From Xanthostigma xanthostigma (Eukaryota > Arthropoda > Insecta > Raphidioptera > Raphidiidae): a stretch of 64,000 bases of DNA. The notes under the pieces are model-generated. The model was not told where the DNA came from. It was given only the letters and a program-made list of their open reading frames with translations, and made no database searches. Numbering within the stretch: the stretch's first letter is position 1; every line of letters starts with the position of its first letter. The position numbers and the translations under genes are program-made. The stretch lies in the NCBI GenBank assembly GCA_963575645.1, contig OY754471.1, positions 48,796,820-48,860,819 on the forward strand. The letters run 5' to 3'. This document shows positions 62,201-64,000 of this stretch, piece by piece.

Positions 62201-63370
62201 TTGTACGGCCACGTCAGTCTTACCGGTACCCGGCGGACCGACAACCAACGTAAGCCCGGGCTGCATGCCGGCTCTTATGGCCTCCACTTGCGTAGGCGTG
62301 AACGGTATCCAATTTCTAAAAAAACAAAAACAATCGGCGTACGGAACTGTCAAAAGAAACATTATTGGCTCGACACAAAAATTAGTTTTTCTATTTCAGA
62401 AAATTAAAATTTCAAGACAAGCATTCGTTTTCGAACGTACTTTTTTGGTTCGTTAAATAAGTAAGGTCCTCTGCTCGGTACCACGTGCGGTTCTACAATT
62501 ATCGACTTATTAGGTACTTTCTTTTCATCGTTTTCTTCGTCTTCGTTTACGACATCTTCGAACGTCAATTTAAAAGGTCTGACGAGCTTTTTCGGATCGT
62601 CGACTTTGACTTTAATTTCATAATCCGGAAAACTGTTCCTAAGATGATCCATATCGAGAAAAGTGTCGTTGAAATCGAGCGTAGCGATTTGTTCCGGCAT
62701 CCGGGCGTAGTGTGCCGCACCCGGATCGCCGTAACCGAGTATGATGTCGTGGAGCCAATCCGGTACGACGCATTCCGTATTCATCAGCTCTCGAATCGTC
62801 TCCAACACCGCTTTGAAATTGTTTTCTTTCGGTTTGCGTCGAATCAGAATGTTGAAACTTTCGTAGACATCCTTGAAAAAATAAAACACGATTTTTAAAA
62901 AGATCGTCGAAAGAAAAGAAAGATAATAAGTGACGTCACTCACTTCGTGTCCTTGGCTGGCACTGTCCATATCGTCCCTGTACTGATTACAGTCCAACCA
63001 GACCCTGAAAGTGCGCTGGTCACCCGGAAGTATCGGTCTCGGTTCGGGCCCTTCCTCTATAACGCGACCCGAAGTATCCAGCATTCCCTCGATTTCACAA
63101 CCTCGGACGCACCACAATCCGGTTTGAGGAAGAAACGGTTCCTTGTAATTATATTTTGTGCCTGCAGAGGGAAATTACATTAAAATCAGAACAAGAAAAT
63201 AGAAAGCAAATGTTAATATTTTTTTCCCTTACCTATAGGCATAGTCGGTTTGATGGACACCAGAAAACAGACGTCGTGCTTGCGAAGATTCTCCCATTCC
63301 GTTTTGATTTCAGGTCTAACCGAGAGATTTATCGAAACGTCGGCCCGTACTCTAGACGGTCTTTTTTCAC
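59028..63370 (-). CDS. AQR: Aquarius (AQR/IBP160) intron-binding RNA helicase, C-terminal 11 exons
   Basis: Coding exons in transcription order: 63370-63233, 63161-62944, 62871-62441, 62315-62025, 61872-61397, 61142-60875, 60619-60448, 60142-59972, 59861-59664, 59591-59379, 59288-59028. All introns are GT-AG and all phases agree. They give 944 codons plus stop, the C-terminal part of a protein of about 1,450-1,500 residues in other animals; the 5' exons are beyond the window. AQR is a superfamily 1, Upf1-like helicase of the spliceosomal intron-binding complex. Motifs seen: Walker A GPPGTGKT, motif II MEESAQ (the family has EEAAQ rather than DEA), [24 protein letters not shown] (V) and [11 protein letters not shown] (VI). 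The tail after the helicase core is acidic then basic and probably disordered. Introns are mostly 60-330 bases. The intron at the window edge carries a hAT MITE. Confidence 0.96.
59379..59591 (-). CDS. AQR: AQR exon
   Basis: Encodes [20 protein letters not shown] and [20 protein letters not shown], the conserved segment after the helicase core. Acceptor GTCTTAG|TTAATG, donor CCAGCG|GTAATA. Confidence 0.93.
59664..59861 (-). CDS. AQR: AQR exon: motifs V and VI
   Basis: Encodes [20 protein letters not shown] (motif V) and [19 protein letters not shown] (motif VI, arginine finger region). Acceptor TTGTAG|GTAACG, donor AATCAG|GTAAAT. Confidence 0.96.
59972..60142 (-). CDS. AQR: AQR exon
   Basis: Encodes [39 protein letters not shown] and NPLIGRPHK. 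Acceptor TTACAG|AATTTA, donor ATAAG|GTATAC, phase 0 at both ends. Confidence 0.95.
60448..60619 (-). CDS. AQR: AQR exon
   Basis: Encodes [33 protein letters not shown] and SEPSPYFYQ, conserved in AQR RecA domain 2. Acceptor TTTCAG|CATCTG, donor TATCAG|GTATAA. Confidence 0.95.
60875..61142 (-). CDS. AQR: AQR exon: motifs II and III
   Basis: Encodes [18 protein letters not shown] (motif II), [15 protein letters not shown] (motif III) and [20 protein letters not shown]. The split Ser codon at its end (AG+C) matches the next exon. Confidence 0.95.
61397..61872 (-). CDS. AQR: AQR exon: insertion between motifs I and II
   Basis: Encodes [37 protein letters not shown], a helical insert, and [20 protein letters not shown]. 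Acceptor TACAG|ATACGG, donor ATATGG|GTAAAT. Confidence 0.95.
62025..62315 (-). CDS. AQR: AQR exon: helicase motif I
   Basis: Encodes [20 protein letters not shown] followed by Walker [10 protein letters not shown], then [18 protein letters not shown] and [19 protein letters not shown]. This exon forms the ATP-binding start of RecA domain 1. Confidence 0.97.
62441..62871 (-). CDS. AQR: AQR exon
   Basis: Encodes [40 protein letters not shown] and [15 protein letters not shown] blocks, a divergent acidic insert (DEENDEKK), then [14 protein letters not shown]. Acceptor TTCAAG|GATGTC, donor AAAAA|GTACGT. Confidence 0.95.
62944..63161 (-). CDS. AQR: AQR exon
   Basis: Encodes [27 protein letters not shown] and [20 protein letters not shown], all strongly conserved AQR blocks. 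Acceptor CTGCAG|GCAC, donor CACGAA|GTGAGT. Confidence 0.95.
63233..63370 (-). CDS. AQR: AQR exon (first in window)
   Basis: Encodes [20 protein letters not shown] and [21 protein letters not shown], matching the AQR segment before the helicase core. Acceptor TATCAG|GTGAAA, donor ATAG|GTAAGG. The exon begins inside a Gly codon, so an upstream exon exists outside the window. Confidence 0.92.
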
Positions 63371-63409
63371 CTGATAGAGTGCATTAAAATGATTAACTAA
63401 AGTCTAAAC

Positions 63410-63946
63410 CAGTGATTCCCAAAGTGGTCTACATCGACCCCCAGGGGTCGACGACAACTTGCAAGGGGTTCATGTCAGCGGGAAAAAAAAATTGGGGGTC
63501 CATGAAATGAAAATGGGGGTCAACGATAGTGAATCTCCTAACAAAACAAGAAACAAACTGGACATCGTTAACCGAAGAGATTTAAGATTAAATCTAACTA
63601 AATTGATGCCAAATGTTGAAAATTTATTATTAAAGCATCAAGTTCATCCCTCACACTAAAAGCATTTATTGTTTGCTTAGTTATTTTATGTAACAGAAAG
63701 TAAATTTTAATTTGATTCGTTTAATTTGAATCTAATTATTAAATGTATAAAACTAAACATTTCTAACTACATTTCACTACCGTTATAAATTTAAATCGTT
63801 CAAAGTGAGTAGCACTATACCGGTTGTCAAAAATAATTTGAAATTAATGAATTTGCAAAAAATTAATATCAGATAAGCAGGGGGTCTACCCAAAACCGAA
63901 AAACATGGCAAGTGGTCTACGAGACAAAAACGTTTGAGAACCTCTG
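63410..63946. mobile_element. Non-autonomous hAT-type element in an AQR intron
   Basis: The ends are CAGTGATTCCCAAAG and, reversed, CAGAGGTTCTCAAACG. It is flanked by the perfect 8-bp TSD GTCTAAAC (63402-63409 and 63947-63954). A 537-bp element with no transposase; a 66-codon frame inside is not recognisable. Confidence 0.9.
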
Positions 63947-64000
63947 GTCTAAACGGTGACCAGTTATGTCCACGGTATGAAAAAAAAAAATGGTATTCAT

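Overview
This is a eukaryotic, animal nuclear window. The evidence is multi-exon genes with GT-AG introns, two genes orthologous to conserved animal nuclear proteins, an intronless testis-type kinase, and many short DNA-transposon derivatives (hAT, mariner and unclassified MITEs). The AT-rich intergenic DNA, compact introns and insect-type repeats suggest an insect. A sternorrhynchan hemipteran (aphid relative) is my guess from repeat style only.

The gene block is 44.4-64.0 kb, and all three recognised genes lie on the minus strand. In transcription order they are: (1) the 3' two thirds of the spliceosomal RNA helicase Aquarius (AQR), 11 coding exons between 63370 and 59028, with its 5' part beyond the right edge; (2) an intronless TSSK-like serine/threonine kinase, 57517-56426; (3) a complete ARID4A/B orthologue (Drosophila hat-trick), 11 coding exons between 54504 and 44378. 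All splice phases of the two spliced genes agree. ARID4 comes to 1833 codons with Tudor, RBB1NT, ARID and chromo-barrel domains in order and the family's C-terminal helix. Its start codon is the last three bases of its exon and overlaps the stop of a two-codon upstream ORF. The three genes share strand and spacing but no pathway: AQR acts in pre-mRNA splicing, ARID4 in Sin3-type chromatin repression, and the kinase probably in male germ cells.

From 1 to about 44.3 kb I see no convincing host gene. The stretch is a repeat-rich gene desert. Many elements have defined ends and target-site duplications (TSDs): a decayed mariner (13.3-14.3 kb); hAT-type MITEs with 8-bp TSDs at 4.3, 11.4, 12.1, 14.6, 22.6 and 36.2 kb (another sits in an AQR intron at 63.4 kb); a pair of MITEs with 4-bp TSDs (25.5 and 42.8 kb); a fold-back element with two different tandem arrays (3.2-4.1 kb); an element carrying GTGACAC-type repeats (26.6-27.2 kb); long palindromes; tRNA-like sequences; and retroelement 3'-end fragments.

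The least explained signals are: a short dispersed motif, core ATTATAGACGCTCGACA, at nine or more places on both strands, in some copies readable as a similar peptide; and a MITE at 39.86-40.41 kb bracketed by 67-68-bp direct repeats, far longer than a normal TSD.
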